Below, one piece after another: positions 52,362 through 62,594 of a DNA stretch of 64,000 nt. Source of the stretch: Shimia abyssi (lineage in GTDB: Bacteria > Pseudomonadota > Alphaproteobacteria > Rhodobacterales > Rhodobacteraceae); the NCBI RefSeq assembly GCF_003014475.1, contig NZ_PYGJ01000005.1, positions 1 through 64,000 on the forward strand, given 5' to 3'. The notes under the pieces are model-generated. The model ran no database searches. It saw only the letters and a program-made list of their open reading frames with translations, and was not told the DNA's origin. Every line of letters begins with the position of its first letter. Position 1 is the first letter of the stretch. Position numbers and translations under genes: made by a program.

Positions 52362-52997
52362 ATGGGTGAATTGACACCCGATACATTGATGCGCGCCTAC
52401 GCTATGGGCGTTTTCCCCATGGCCGAACATCGTGGCGACCCAGAAATATTCTGGGTCGACCCCATCCGTCGCGGTGTATTTCCTCTCGATAAATTCCACA
52501 TCTCGCGCTCCTTGGCCCGCGCCATTCGCAAAACGCCTTATTCGGTCACGCTCGACCGCGATTTTATGGGTGTCGTTGATGGCTGCGCTGACCGGTCAGA
52601 GACTTGGATCAGCGACGAAATCCGCCGCCTCTACATCGCTTTGTTCCGCCGGGGTCAGGCGCATTCGCTCGAACTCTGGGATAACGGCGACCTGATCGGC
52701 GGCGTCTATGGCGTCACTTTAGGCGGAGCGTTTTTTGGGGAAAGCATGTTTTCCCGACGCCCGAACGCGTCAAAAATTGCGCTTGCCTACCTGATTGAGC
52801 ACCTGCGTCGCAGCGGGTTTACATTGTTTGATACGCAATTTCTAACAGACCATCTGGCCACGCTGGGCGCGGTCGAAATTCCGCGCGCAGATTATCACAA
52901 ACTGCTGACATGGGCGATCCGACAGAACGCCGACATCACGGCTCACTCGCTGCCGTCAGCCCCCGAGGTGCTGCACCGCAGGACCCAGACGTCATAA
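52362..52997 (+). CDS. aat: Leucyl/phenylalanyl-tRNA-protein transferase
   Basis: 211 residues. It adds leucine or phenylalanine to N-terminal basic residues, marking proteins for ClpS-ClpAP. YAMGVFPMAEHRGDPEIFWV and the downstream RRGVFPLDKFHISRSL are the family signature. SMFSRRPNASKIALAYLIEH is the second conserved block. The 3' end overlaps the convergent DUF2155 gene by 55 bases. Confidence 0.95.
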   Translation: MGELTPDTLMRAYAMGVFPMAEHRGDPEIFWVDPIRRGVFPLDKFHISRSLARAIRKTPYSVTLDRDFMGVVDGCADRSETWISDEIRRLYIALFRRGQAHSLELWDNGDLIGGVYGVTLGGAFFGESMFSRRPNASKIALAYLIEHLRRSGFTLFDTQFLTDHLATLGAVEIPRADYHKLLTWAIRQNADITAHSLPSAPEVLHRRTQTS

Positions 52998-53416
52998 CGC
53001 GCGTGATCCAGCGCACTCAGCGCCGGAGAAGACGCCACCATCCAGCCCTCAAATGCCACGGCACCCGCGCCGTTGTCTTCCCAGATCGTCAGATAGGCAA
53101 ACGCCTCACCTGTCGCATTGTCCTCAGGATACCGGCACTGGGCCATATCCACACGCAACGCGCCAAAATTTACGCTGAACCCGTTTTCCAGATCAAAATC
53201 AACCAGATCGCCAGTCAACTTGTCCAACCCTCGCAGCTGCGCACCCAGCGCAATTTTGGCCGCCGTGACACTCTCGCTGGTCACATCACCCAGCGTTTGT
53301 TGCAATGGCTCAAAGGTTTGCGGTTCAATCTCAAGCGTTTCAACAATGATTTCCTGTGCCAAAACTGGCGCGGACAGCAATATCGCGCCTGCAATCACTC
53401 CCGCACCAAGCCTCAT
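52943..53416 (-). CDS. DUF2155 exported protein
   Basis: 157 residues with a signal peptide ending V-L-A-Q. The mature chain contains LDKLTGDLVDFDLENG and RVDMAQCRYPE, then FEGWMVASSPALSALDHARYD with VLRC, matching DUF2155. Two cysteines could pair. Function unknown. It overlaps MlaD by four bases, consistent with an operon with mlaD and the NDUFA12-like gene, and the convergent aat by 55 bases. Confidence 0.85.
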   Translation of the reverse strand: MRLGAGVIAGAILLSAPVLAQEIIVETLEIEPQTFEPLQQTLGDVTSESVTAAKIALGAQLRGLDKLTGDLVDFDLENGFSVNFGALRVDMAQCRYPEDNATGEAFAYLTIWEDNGAGAVAFEGWMVASSPALSALDHARYDVWVLRCSTSGADGSE

Positions 53417-53862
53417 TCGTCATCCCCACCGGACACAAACTTCAGCAATAGCGAGATCAAACTGACCGAGCTTTGCGTGTCTTCGATTTCATCCCCGGCG
53501 GCCAGATTGAACGGCGAGCCTCCCGGCAGAATTTCCACAAAATTCCCACCCAAAAGCCCCTCGGACGAGATCACAACAGCGCTGTCATCGGGTAATTCAA
53601 CACCGTTTGCGACAGTAAATTCCGCATCCGCGCGGAACGTCGCCGGATCCAGAACAATATCTGTGACCGTGCCGATCTTAACACCAGCGAGGCGTACATC
53701 CGTGCCCACACTGACTCCCTCGATCGAGCGAAAGGACGCGGTTAGCGGATAGCCCGCGCTGCTGGCGGACAGGCTGGTGAATTGCGTGGCATAAATCAGG
53801 AACCCAGCGGCCGCTGCAACAACCACGGCCCCAACGGTGGCCTCTGTGCGTACTGCCGACAT
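53413..53862 (-). CDS. mlaD: MCE-domain lipid-asymmetry protein MlaD
   Basis: 149 residues. One N-terminal membrane helix (GAVVVAAAAGFLIYATQFTS) anchors a single MCE domain in the periplasm (TASFRSIEGVSVGTDVRLAG, IGTVTDIVLD, SSEGLLGGNFVEILPG). It is the substrate-binding part of the Mla phospholipid transport system. The ATPase and permease (MlaF, MlaE) are not in the window. Stop overlaps the DUF2155 start. Confidence 0.92.
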   Translation of the reverse strand: MSAVRTEATVGAVVVAAAAGFLIYATQFTSLSASSAGYPLTASFRSIEGVSVGTDVRLAGVKIGTVTDIVLDPATFRADAEFTVANGVELPDDSAVVISSEGLLGGNFVEILPGGSPFNLAAGDEIEDTQSSVSLISLLLKFVSGGDDE

Positions 53863-53865
53863 GGC

Positions 53866-54249
53866 TTATTCCGGGCTCCACGCCTCATAGTCACGCCTCT
53901 CGACCGGCGCGCCAGAGCGGATAGATCCGGCCGGCGCATAGGCCATCGCCGTGCCCGACAAGTTTTCCTGATGTGGCTTTTCCCACGATTTACGTGGCAG
54001 TGGCTTGTCCGAGGGGGCCTCGTCAAATGTGCGATGCAGCCAGCCATGCCAATCCGCGCCAATCCGGCTCGCTTCAACTTCGCCGTTGAACATCACCCAG
54101 CGCTTGGAATCGTCGGCATTGCGGTAAAAAACGTTACCCTGGTCATCTTCGCCCATTTTGATGCCCTTGCGGCGGGTATAAAGGCGAGTGTTTAGCGTCC
54201 CGCCATTCCACCAAGTCAGAACGCTGTTGATCGTGCTCAGAATGCCCAT
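53866..54249 (-). CDS. NDUFA12-like complex I subunit
   Basis: 127 residues. A homologue of the mitochondrial accessory subunit B17.2/NDUFA12, which alphaproteobacteria share. Features are the front TWWNGGTLNTRLYTRRKGIK, then DDQGNVFYRN and RRWV-like SKRWVMFNGEVEASRIGADW, with WHGWLHRTFDEAPSD. It would bind the peripheral arm of NADH dehydrogenase I. First gene of the operon with mlaD, three bases before it. Confidence 0.92.
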   Translation of the reverse strand: MGILSTINSVLTWWNGGTLNTRLYTRRKGIKMGEDDQGNVFYRNADDSKRWVMFNGEVEASRIGADWHGWLHRTFDEAPSDKPLPRKSWEKPHQENLSGTAMAYAPAGSIRSGAPVERRDYEAWSPE

Positions 54250-54401
54250 CGATGCCTCCGCAAATTCTCTTTTTCATATGGACCATTACGCGCAAAAGGT
54301 CCAGCCCGTGCATAGCAGTGTCTCAGCGCCAAATCGCCCGACACCCGCCTCTTGTGCGACCGTTTCATTTAGGGAACATGACGCGCACCCGATCCATGAA
54401 C

Positions 54402-54432
54402 AAAGAAACGCCCCGGCGATGACACCGGGGCG
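54402..54432 (-). terminator. Terminator after clpX
   Basis: CGCCCCGG and CCGGGGCG form an eight-base perfect stem with an eight-base loop; on the minus strand TTTCTTTG follows. It sits 26 bases beyond the clpX stop. Confidence 0.75.
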
Positions 54433-54458
54433 CAATTCTCAGACCGTCTCGATCGGGG

Positions 54459-55724
54459 TCACCCGGCGCTTGCCGGCTCTTTCTCTGCCTCGCCGTGGAT
54501 CATCAAAGGCGCAGCATCGCTCGTCGCGGCCTCTTCATTCACCACCACTTCGGTCACGCTATCCATCCCCGGCAATTCGAACATCGTGTTGAGCAAGATC
54601 TCCTCAAGGATCGAGCGCAATCCTCGCGCACCGGTCTTGCGTTCAATGGCTCGTTTGGCAATGGCCTGAAGCGCATCGTCAGTAAACGTCAGTTGCGTGT
54701 CTTCCAACTCAAATAGGCGTTGATACTGTTTGATTAGCGCGTTCTTGGGCGCCGTCAGGATCGTCACCAACGAGTCTTCGTCCAAATCTTCCAGCGTTGC
54801 CAAAACAGGCAAGCGACCAACGAATTCCGGGATCAGACCAAATTTCAAAAGATCTTCCGGCTCGAGCTCTTGGAAAATTTCACCCACACCGCGTTCGTCA
54901 TTGTCACGCACATCTGCGCCAAACCCCATGGCCGAGCCTTTGCCACGCTGCGCAATGATCCGGTCAAGACCTGCAAACGCGCCACCACATATGAACAGGA
55001 TGTTCGTTGTATCCACCTGCAGGAATTCCTGTTGTGGATGCTTGCGCCCACCTTGCGGCGGCACAGAAGCCACAGTGCCTTCCATCAGCTTCAGCAACGC
55101 CTGCTGAACCCCTTCGCCCGATACATCACGTGTGATCGACGGGTTTTCAGACTTGCGCGTGATCTTGTCGACCTCGTCGATATAAACGATCCCACGCTGC
55201 GCGCGCTCCACGTTATACTCAGAAGCCTGCAACAGCTTGAGAATGATGTTTTCAACATCTTCTCCCACATAGCCCGCTTCAGTCAGCGTGGTTGCGTCTG
55301 CCATCGTGAATGGCACATCCAGAATGCGCGCCAACGTTTGTGCCAGCAACGTCTTACCACAGCCCGTCGGGCCGATCAGCAGAATGTTGGACTTGGCCAG
55401 CTCAATATCGCCAGTCTTTTGAGCGTGGTTCAGACGTTTGTAGTGGTTGTGCACAGCCACCGACAAAACACGCTTGGCCATCGCCTGACCGATCACATAA
55501 TCATCCAGAACGTCGCAAATTTCGCGCGGCGTCGGCACGCCATCACTTGCTTTCAATCCCGAGGCTTTGGTTTCCTCGCGGATAATGTCCATGCACAATT
55601 CGACGCATTCGTCACAGATGAACACTGTGGGTCCTGCAATCAGTTTGCGAACCTCGTGCTGGCTCTTGCCGCAAAAGCTGCAATAGAGGGTGTTCTTGCT
55701 ATCTCCGCCGGACGTGTTCGCCAT
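54459..55724 (-). CDS. clpX: ATP-dependent unfoldase ClpX
   Basis: 421 residues. The N-terminal zinc-binding domain has [11 protein letters not shown] and CDECVELC. Walker A is [18 protein letters not shown] near residue 115, Walker [12 protein letters not shown], and the pore loop [27 protein letters not shown] closes the AAA+ module. It unfolds tagged substrates and feeds them to ClpP, which lies 137 bases upstream in the same direction. This is a conserved gene order. Confidence 0.98.
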   Translation of the reverse strand: MANTSGGDSKNTLYCSFCGKSQHEVRKLIAGPTVFICDECVELCMDIIREETKASGLKASDGVPTPREICDVLDDYVIGQAMAKRVLSVAVHNHYKRLNHAQKTGDIELAKSNILLIGPTGCGKTLLAQTLARILDVPFTMADATTLTEAGYVGEDVENIILKLLQASEYNVERAQRGIVYIDEVDKITRKSENPSITRDVSGEGVQQALLKLMEGTVASVPPQGGRKHPQQEFLQVDTTNILFICGGAFAGLDRIIAQRGKGSAMGFGADVRDNDERGVGEIFQELEPEDLLKFGLIPEFVGRLPVLATLEDLDEDSLVTILTAPKNALIKQYQRLFELEDTQLTFTDDALQAIAKRAIERKTGARGLRSILEEILLNTMFELPGMDSVTEVVVNEEAATSDAAPLMIHGEAEKEPASAG

Positions 55725-55861
55725 GTTCTACCTTTCAGGCCCTGATATGCCGCCCGGTTGGCCCGGTTGGCTCCCGCGTTTGGACCAGCTTAGGCCAGCC
55801 AATTGGCGGGTACAATGTCAAAGTGTCCCGCGCCGCACGACACGCCGCGGGACGATCACCA

Positions 55862-56491
55862 TCAGCTCTCGTCGTCGCCCTTGGCGCGGCTTTCAACGAT
55901 CTCGTCGATCAGGCCAAATGCCTTGGCTTCTTCCGGCGACATGAAGTTGTCGCGCTCAAGTGCCGCCTCAACCTTGTCGAGTTCCTGGCCAGTGTGCTTG
56001 ACGTAGATCTCGTTCAAACGCCGCTTAAGCTTCAGCGTTTCTTCGGCGTGTATCATGATATCCGTCGCCTGACCCTGATATCCGCCGGATGGCTGGTGCA
56101 CCATCACGCGGCTATTGGGCAACGAGAATCGCATCCCCTGCTCGCCGGCCGTCAACAACAACGACCCCATCGAAGCTGCCTGGCCAATTACCAGCGTGCT
56201 CACCTTGGGTTTGATGTATTGCATCGTGTCATAGATCGACAATCCGCTGGTCACCACGCCGCCGGGGCTATTGATATACATCGAAATCTCTTTCGATGGG
56301 TTTTCCGCCTCGAGGTGCAAAAGCTGCGCCACGATCAGGCTCGACATGCCGTCATGTACCGGACCGTTAAGGAAGATGATCCGCTCTTTCAAAAGCCGCG
56401 AAAAGATGTCGTAGGCACGTTCGCCCCGGCTGGTCTGTTCGACCACCATAGGCACCAACGTGTTCATATATGTCTCAAATGGGTCTGTCAT
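55862..56491 (-). CDS. clpP: ATP-dependent protease subunit ClpP
   Basis: About 209 residues. The catalytic serine is in [12 protein letters not shown], histidine in [11 protein letters not shown], and the aspartate in the [11 protein letters not shown] segment. The heptamer interface [20 protein letters not shown] is present. I choose ATG 56491 because the preceding TTG frame adds six residues without conservation; AGGCGG is close upstream. It works with the ClpX unfoldase. Confidence 0.97.
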   Translation of the reverse strand: MTDPFETYMNTLVPMVVEQTSRGERAYDIFSRLLKERIIFLNGPVHDGMSSLIVAQLLHLEAENPSKEISMYINSPGGVVTSGLSIYDTMQYIKPKVSTLVIGQAASMGSLLLTAGEQGMRFSLPNSRVMVHQPSGGYQGQATDIMIHAEETLKLKRRLNEIYVKHTGQELDKVEAALERDNFMSPEEAKAFGLIDEIVESRAKGDDES

Positions 56492-56777
56492 ATCCGCCTG
56501 CCTGTGCAACCTGCCTGTTCAACCGTATCCGGGGTCCACATCGCGTCCCCCGTCACAGAGTCTTAGTGCCGCGTCCGGGGGGCTGCAAGGCCACCTGATC
56601 TTTTTTAAGTTAACGAACGGTTAAGTCGCCGTGAGCGCACCCCGTTGCGCATCTCATGTGCAACACCTGCGATCACTGTCAGCACCCTCATCCTCAATGT
56701 TTCAAAATACCCAATCCGCCCCTTCCCCACCAGGGCACACCATGCCATTCTCTGGCCGCCCGACCCGGAGTATTCCA

Positions 56778-57440
56778 ATGCGTTCTTTTGACGACATTTT
56801 TGACATTGCCGCTGAACGTAAAGGCGGCGCGGACGCTCTCAATGCTTCGCTGGCGTCTCCTTTGGCACCCGCAGAGCTCGCCAAAATCCCCGAAGACCGC
56901 TGGCTCGCGCAACTGACCAAGTGTGTATTTCAGGCTGGTTTCAATTGGAAAGTCGTGGAAAACAAATGGGATGGCTTCGAGACCGCCTTTCACAGCTTTG
57001 ACATTGACCGCTGCGCCTTTCTTCATGACGAAGACATGGATCGCCTGATGTCAGACACCGCGATCGTGCGCAACGGCCCCAAGATTCGCACCGTCATCGA
57101 CAATGCCCACTACCTCCAGAGCTTGCGCGATCAGGGCGGCGCAGGCAGTGTTCTGGGCGGCTGGCCCTCCACTGACTACGTCGGCCTGCTAGACTCCATG
57201 AAGAAAAACGGCGCGCGTATCGGCGGAAACACCGGCCAATATGCCATGCGCTTTATGGGTCGTGACAGCTTCATCATCAGCCGGGATGTCGTCGCCCGCC
57301 TGATCGCCGAGGGTGTGATCGACAAACAACCAACGTCCAAAGGTGCCATGAAGAACGTCCAGTCCGCGTTCAACACGTGGATGGAGCAATCCGGCCGTGG
57401 CCTAACGCAGATCAGTCAGGTTTTGTCTAAGTCAGTTTGA
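56778..57440 (+). CDS. DNA-3-methyladenine glycosylase I-like protein
   Basis: About 220 residues. LTKCVFQAGFNWKVVENKWD and TAFHSFDIDRCAF resemble the Tag glycosylase core, with helices around NGPKIRTVIDNA and FMGRDSFIISRDVVARL. Tag removes 3-methyladenine from DNA; some members lack the full zinc-binding histidine and cysteine set, and here the typical N-terminal cysteine pair is not obvious. GGAG lies before the chosen ATG, and the open frame further upstream has no similarity. Divergent from clpP. Confidence 0.75.
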   Translation: MRSFDDIFDIAAERKGGADALNASLASPLAPAELAKIPEDRWLAQLTKCVFQAGFNWKVVENKWDGFETAFHSFDIDRCAFLHDEDMDRLMSDTAIVRNGPKIRTVIDNAHYLQSLRDQGGAGSVLGGWPSTDYVGLLDSMKKNGARIGGNTGQYAMRFMGRDSFIISRDVVARLIAEGVIDKQPTSKGAMKNVQSAFNTWMEQSGRGLTQISQVLSKSV

Positions 57441-57450
57441 ACAGACTTGT

Positions 57451-57482
57451 GTCACGGGGGGCGACGCGACGCACCCCGTGAC
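57451..57482. terminator. Inverted repeat between convergent genes
   Basis: GTCACGGGG and CCCCGTGAC form a perfect nine-base stem around fourteen bases, with no T-tract. It separates the Tag-like gene from the convergent nucleotidase gene and may end both transcripts. Confidence 0.5.
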
Positions 57483-57494
57483 GCTTGCCATGGT

Positions 57495-59450
57495 TCACAG
57501 CGAAATACGGAACCGTGCAAACCCGTCCGGGCCGTCTCCGGCTTCTTCGATATTGACATCAACCTGATCCAGATAAGCCTTTGCAGCTGGCCCTGTGTCA
57601 AACAACACCGTCGTGCCTGCCATCGGCGCAAACGACCAGTTACTGTCCGCACGCGGGCTGATTGTGCCCTGCTCCACAATATAGCGCACGATCACGTCAC
57701 GGTTGGTATCAGGTCCCTCAAACACGGTGGTTTCCGAGGACGCTCCGGGGAACTTGCCCCCACCACCTGCGCGATAATTGTTGGTTGCGATAATGAACTC
57801 CGCGCCCAGATCCAGCGGCGCGCCGTTGTAGGTCAGATTGACAATGCGGCTTGCATTTTCGTCCAGCAGCCCGCCCTTGGGATCGTATTTTGAGGGCTGT
57901 GACAGGTCGATCTGATACTCAACCCCGTCAATCACATCAAAGTTATAGCTCGGAAAGGCCGGGTTCAGCAGAACCACATCCTGCGCGCCGGGCGTTACCT
58001 GATTGAATATCCCCGCCGAGCGTTCCAGCCAGTCCTTCACCTGTTGCCCTGTCACCCGTACCGCACGTGCCGTGTTCGGATAAAGATACAAGTCCGAGAC
58101 ATTCTTGATCGCAACATCCCCTTTGGGCACGTCGGTGAAATACTCCGGCCCCCCGCGACCACCAGCCTTGAACGGCGCCGCCGCGGACAAGATCGGGAGG
58201 CCCTCGTGCTCGGTGCCCTTCATCATCTGTTCAATGTACCAAAGCTGTGCAATCGACACGATCTGTACCGACGGATCGTCCGCAACCAACGCAAAATAGC
58301 TGTGCAACGGCGCATCCGTCTTGCCAACAGCGCGGCGCACATAAGCCAGCGTCTCATCATGCTCCGCCTGAACCGAAGCCAGCACCGCCGCATCGCTTTC
58401 GACCAGCGCAGTGGTCGAACGGTCCTCGTTGCGCTTGGAAATCGGGCGCGCTTCGGACACCGCCGACACAACACGCCATTCGCTGCCATCCTTCTCGATC
58501 AACAGATCGATCAGTCCCATATGGCTGCCCCAGAAACCGCCCATCGTGGCAGGTGTGCCCATCAACGTGCCCGCGTCCACATCGGCCCCAGCAAATTCTG
58601 CATAACCCGGCGAAGGGAACACCAGATGGCTGTGACCGGTTAGAATGGCGTCCACACCATCCAACCCGGCAAGCGGAACAGCTGCATTCTCCATCCCGTC
58701 ACTGGCATCCGCGGCGCCGATACCGGAATGCGACAACACCACGATAATATCAACGCCCTCTTCTTTCATCTGCGGAATATACGCCTTGGCAGTTTCAACG
58801 ATATCGCGCGCCTGAACCTTGCCTTCCAAATGACGACGATCCCAGTTCATAACCTGCGGTGGTGTGAACCCAATCAAACCCACCTTGACCGGATGCTCAG
58901 CGCCACCGCCATCCGTCACCATATGATCCAAAATCACATAAGGCGGGATCAGCGTTTTGTCCTTGGTCGGGTCACTGCCCAACTCCAACGCGACATTGGC
59001 ATTCACCACCGGGAATTTTGCCCCCGCCAGCGACTTCATCAAAAAGTCGAGCCCATAGTTGAACTCGTGATTGCCAAGGGTCGAAGCATCAAACCCAAGC
59101 GTATTCATCGCCGCAATCACCGGGTGCGTGTCGCCCTCCTTCATACCCCGCTCATAAGCGATGTAGTCGCCCATCGGGTTGCCTTGCAAAAAATCTCCAT
59201 TGTCGATCAACAAGGAATTTGAGGCTTCATCGCGGATCGCGTTGATCAACGACGCGGTCCGCGCCAGACCAACCGTGTCGCGTGGCTTGTCAGCATAATA
59301 GTCATAAGGGAACACATGCACATGCAGGTCCGTAGTTTCCATAATCCGCAGATGGGCCTGATTGGTCGCGGCGTTGGCGGAAAACGGATGTAGCGCAATG
59401 AAACCGGCAGTGCTTGCCAGAAAATGACGGCGGTTCAGGGTAATCGGCAT
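57495..59450 (-). CDS. Periplasmic 2',3'-cyclic nucleotide phosphodiesterase/nucleotidase
   Basis: 651 residues, similar in size and layout to CpdB. The N terminus NRRHFLAST is a twin-arginine signal. The metallophosphatase domain has TTDLHVHVFPYDYYAD, IDNGDFLQGNPMGDYIA, STLGNHEFNYGLDFL and VVLSHSGIG, with GHSHLVFPSPGY as the last metal site. The C-terminal 5'-nucleotidase domain has FKAGGRGGPEYFTDV and TNNYRAGGGGKFPG. It hydrolyses 2',3'-cyclic nucleotides and 3'-nucleotides to nucleosides. GGAGA precedes the chosen ATG. It fits the purine genes to its right, though it is not in the same transcript for certain. Confidence 0.92.
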   Translation of the reverse strand: MPITLNRRHFLASTAGFIALHPFSANAATNQAHLRIMETTDLHVHVFPYDYYADKPRDTVGLARTASLINAIRDEASNSLLIDNGDFLQGNPMGDYIAYERGMKEGDTHPVIAAMNTLGFDASTLGNHEFNYGLDFLMKSLAGAKFPVVNANVALELGSDPTKDKTLIPPYVILDHMVTDGGGAEHPVKVGLIGFTPPQVMNWDRRHLEGKVQARDIVETAKAYIPQMKEEGVDIIVVLSHSGIGAADASDGMENAAVPLAGLDGVDAILTGHSHLVFPSPGYAEFAGADVDAGTLMGTPATMGGFWGSHMGLIDLLIEKDGSEWRVVSAVSEARPISKRNEDRSTTALVESDAAVLASVQAEHDETLAYVRRAVGKTDAPLHSYFALVADDPSVQIVSIAQLWYIEQMMKGTEHEGLPILSAAAPFKAGGRGGPEYFTDVPKGDVAIKNVSDLYLYPNTARAVRVTGQQVKDWLERSAGIFNQVTPGAQDVVLLNPAFPSYNFDVIDGVEYQIDLSQPSKYDPKGGLLDENASRIVNLTYNGAPLDLGAEFIIATNNYRAGGGGKFPGASSETTVFEGPDTNRDVIVRYIVEQGTISPRADSNWSFAPMAGTTVLFDTGPAAKAYLDQVDVNIEEAGDGPDGFARFRISL

Positions 59451-59578
59451 TTGGCGTCTCCAATCAAAAAATTGTGCGAGCAGAACCCGAATGAGCCTAG
59501 ACCTTTGACGCCATCTGGCAAGAACGGAGATGTGAAACGTTTTTGACACCCATCCCAATCAGCGCCTAACCGCCACCT

Positions 59579-60874
59579 TCAAACGGCCTGTTTCATCGCT
59601 TTGCCCGCCACATAGGTTTCGGCAATCGCGCGATCATCCCCCATGACCTGCAACAGAAACAACTCCTCTGCCAGCGTTTCAACACGATCCATCCGGATCG
59701 CCATCGCCTCCGTCGCGCGTGCGTCCAGCACCACGACATCTGCTTCCGTTCCGGGCTCTAATGTCCCGATCTTGTCCGCCAGCCCAAGTGTTTCGGCATT
59801 ACCACGGGTGATCCAGTCAAATGCGCGGAACGGGTGCAGCTTCTGTCCCCTGAGCGCAAGCACCTTGTACCCCTCTGCCAACGTCGTCAGCATGGAATAG
59901 CTCGTTCCCCCGCCGATATCTGTCGCCACGCCACTCACAAGGCCCCGCGCGCGCAGTCCTTCATAGTCAAACAAACCCGAGCCTAGAAACAGGTTCGATG
60001 TTGGGCAAAACACCGGGTGTGCGCCGGTATCGACCATCGCGTCAATCTCGCGCGGCTCCAGATGGATTGAGTGCCCCAACAGACTCTTGTCGGTCAAAAG
60101 GCCAACCTGTTGATAGACATCAATGTAATCCCGCGCTTCCGGGAAAAGCTCCTTTGTCAGCGCGATCTCATCGTGGTTCTCGCTCAGATGCGTCTGAATA
60201 TGGCACTCGGGAAACTCGCCGGCCAAGGCCCCAGCCATCTCAAGCTGTTCCTGAGTGGACGTGATCGCAAAACGCGGCGTAATCGCATAAAGCGCCCGCC
60301 CCCGCCCGTGCCATTTTTCCAGCATCGCCTTGCTGTCATCATACCCCGATTGCGGCGTATCTCTCAGGCCATCAGGAGCGTTGCGATCCATCATGACCTT
60401 GCCGCCAATCATGCGCATATCGCGCCGTGCGGCCTCCTCAAAATAGGCCTCTGCCGATTCTGTGTGCACCGAACAATAGGCGACCGCACTTGTAGTACCG
60501 TGCGCGATCAACTGATCAAAAAACACTTTCGCAATGCCATCGGCATGTGCCTTGTCCACAAAACGGGTTTCCTCGGGGAACGTGTAATTGTTCAGCCAAT
60601 CCAACAGCTGCGCACCCCAGCTCGCAATCACCTGCACCTGTGGAAAATGCAGATGTGTATCAACAAAGCCCGCCATCAACAGGTTCGGGCGATGATCAAC
60701 GACATTGCACTCCGATGTGTTAATCTCGTCAAACGTCCCAACCGCTTCGATCAGGCCATCCGCTATCACCAGCGCGCCATCCTCGATATAAGAAAACGCC
60801 TCTACATCCTCAGGGCTTTGCGGCTCGCGCTCAAAGCTCAGAATACGCCCGCGCAGAACTGTTTTTGTCATCAT
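59579..60874 (-). CDS. guaD: Guanine deaminase
   Basis: About 431 residues of the amidohydrolase superfamily. It converts guanine to xanthine and ammonia. Metal motif H-x-H is in GFVDTHLHFPQVQVIASWG near residue 70. GHSIHLEPREIDAM and ATDIGGGTSYSMLTTL hold other metal and catalytic residues, and HLSENHDEI is typical of GuaD. The start is the first ATG of MMTKTVLRG. It lies 21 bases from the open frame of the permease on the same strand; the product xanthine is the substrate of XdhAB. Confidence 0.94.
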   Translation of the reverse strand: MMTKTVLRGRILSFEREPQSPEDVEAFSYIEDGALVIADGLIEAVGTFDEINTSECNVVDHRPNLLMAGFVDTHLHFPQVQVIASWGAQLLDWLNNYTFPEETRFVDKAHADGIAKVFFDQLIAHGTTSAVAYCSVHTESAEAYFEEAARRDMRMIGGKVMMDRNAPDGLRDTPQSGYDDSKAMLEKWHGRGRALYAITPRFAITSTQEQLEMAGALAGEFPECHIQTHLSENHDEIALTKELFPEARDYIDVYQQVGLLTDKSLLGHSIHLEPREIDAMVDTGAHPVFCPTSNLFLGSGLFDYEGLRARGLVSGVATDIGGGTSYSMLTTLAEGYKVLALRGQKLHPFRAFDWITRGNAETLGLADKIGTLEPGTEADVVVLDARATEAMAIRMDRVETLAEELFLLQVMGDDRAIAETYVAGKAMKQAV

Positions 60875-60928
60875 TTGTCTCACACTCAATAGTGGCGCGG
60901 GCCGCAAACCGCCGCCCGCGCCGTTGCC

Positions 60929-62506
60929 TCATTCTGCCGCTGTCGCGCCCGGTTCGTCCACTGCCAGATGCGAATTCTCTTCAGCTTTGTGAAAGATCGG
61001 GTAAATCAACAGGAATGCCGCCGAAATCAGATATCCTACCGTCACACCCGACAATTCCGGCCAATGCAGGCTGGCCGAATGCACGATTCCAATCGCCGAC
61101 ATCGCAGCCCCCGCCAGCGCAAAGCCACCTGCATTGCGGAACCGCCCGTCAATCACGCTTGCCACAATCGCACCCCAGACAAGCCCGGTGATGATCGCGC
61201 CCTGACTTAAAGCAAGATGTCCGCTGAAATGCGCGCCCTGCTGCAACAAGGCTGCGGTCAGCGCCTCGTCGCCCAAACGCGGCAGGCCCTCAACTCCGGT
61301 TGCCCCCAACGCGTTCATCAGGCTGCCCCATTTGATTATCAGGAACGCCGACACATGCGGCATCATCGCAATCGTCACTGCCGCCATATGCGCCGGTTTC
61401 ACCGATTGTGCCGTGTTGGTAATCAGGCTCAGCGCTACAAACACCAGCACCGGTGCCGCCGCCGCAACAGGGATCAGATTGTTCAGGAACGCCAGCAACC
61501 CAAGGAACGCCGCCCCCGGAATGACCAATCCGACGGCAATCAAATACCCCGCATGTGCCCCCATACGCTTATACGCAGGGTGCCCGATATAGGCCGTGGT
61601 CGGAAAAGGAGAGCCAAAGACTGCACCGATCATCGTGCCCACACCGTCCGTCACCTGACACAGGCCCACCGGGTAATGATCCCCTGCCGCCTCTGCGCTC
61701 TCAACGTTATTCATGGTCTCGATGAAATTGTAGATCTGGACCGGCACCAGAACCAGAAACAGCTCTGGATTGGCAAAGAGGTGCTGAATACCTGCAACTA
61801 GATCGCCCACATAGGGCAGCGGCAGATACAGCCCGACACCCTCAACTGAAACCGATGCCTTGCCAGAAATAAGCGCAACAAGTGTCCCAACCAACAACGC
61901 CACCAGACCAGCGGGCATGTTAAACGGCAAACGGAACCGCCCGACCAAACCCCACAAGATGATGATCAGTGATGCAAATCCGATGTAAGGGTCTTCAAAA
62001 ATCGTCGCCAGCGGCACCGTGCCAATGAACACCAACGCTATCCCGCACAATGTGCCCAGCATTCCGGCGCGCGGTGTTACCCGCTTGAGGAACGGTCCGA
62101 TCAGCGCGCCAAAGGCGGCGACAATCCCGCCCATGAACCCGGCACCAATCCCAACCTGCCATGCCAGAACCGGGTCATTGGTCGACCAGTAAATCGGCCC
62201 GATCACGCCAAACAGATAAACGAACATCACCGGCGTCGAAATACCATAGGGCAACGCGGTCACGTCACGCCCGGTGCGCTCTGCCGTGCGTTTGGCCAGC
62301 CACGTGTACACCGCAATGCCCGCCATAATCGCGACCGCCGCGCCCGGCACGATGCGGCCAAACACGATCTCGGCGGGCATGCCAAAGACGAACTGGCAAA
62401 TCCCCGCCAAAACCATCAGGTTGATCAGGTTATCGGTAAAAAGCGCCCAGAAGGCGCTGAAATCGCTGCGTGAAAACAGCTTATATGTATAGCTTGATCC
62501 GCTCAT
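60929..62506 (-). CDS. NCS2-family purine permease, AzgA-like
   Basis: 525 residues with about 12-14 hydrophobic segments. Features resemble the hypoxanthine/guanine (AzgA) branch: NLMVLAGICQFVFGMPAEIV at the front, AEAAGDHYPVGLCQVTDGVG, and SPFPTTAYIGHPAYKRMGAH. The substrate is inferred from its place between guaD and xdhC, most likely guanine, hypoxanthine or xanthine. GAGGAGA precedes the ATG at 62506. It precedes guaD in transcription. Confidence 0.88.
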   Translation of the reverse strand: MSGSSYTYKLFSRSDFSAFWALFTDNLINLMVLAGICQFVFGMPAEIVFGRIVPGAAVAIMAGIAVYTWLAKRTAERTGRDVTALPYGISTPVMFVYLFGVIGPIYWSTNDPVLAWQVGIGAGFMGGIVAAFGALIGPFLKRVTPRAGMLGTLCGIALVFIGTVPLATIFEDPYIGFASLIIILWGLVGRFRLPFNMPAGLVALLVGTLVALISGKASVSVEGVGLYLPLPYVGDLVAGIQHLFANPELFLVLVPVQIYNFIETMNNVESAEAAGDHYPVGLCQVTDGVGTMIGAVFGSPFPTTAYIGHPAYKRMGAHAGYLIAVGLVIPGAAFLGLLAFLNNLIPVAAAAPVLVFVALSLITNTAQSVKPAHMAAVTIAMMPHVSAFLIIKWGSLMNALGATGVEGLPRLGDEALTAALLQQGAHFSGHLALSQGAIITGLVWGAIVASVIDGRFRNAGGFALAGAAMSAIGIVHSASLHWPELSGVTVGYLISAAFLLIYPIFHKAEENSHLAVDEPGATAAE

Positions 62507-62594
62507 AGCGGGTCTCCTCTGTAAAAGGCGCACCCCTCCCGCTCCTCCTCGGGGGTGGTGGGATGGCCGGTTCCAATCTCCCTGAGGCGTCAGC

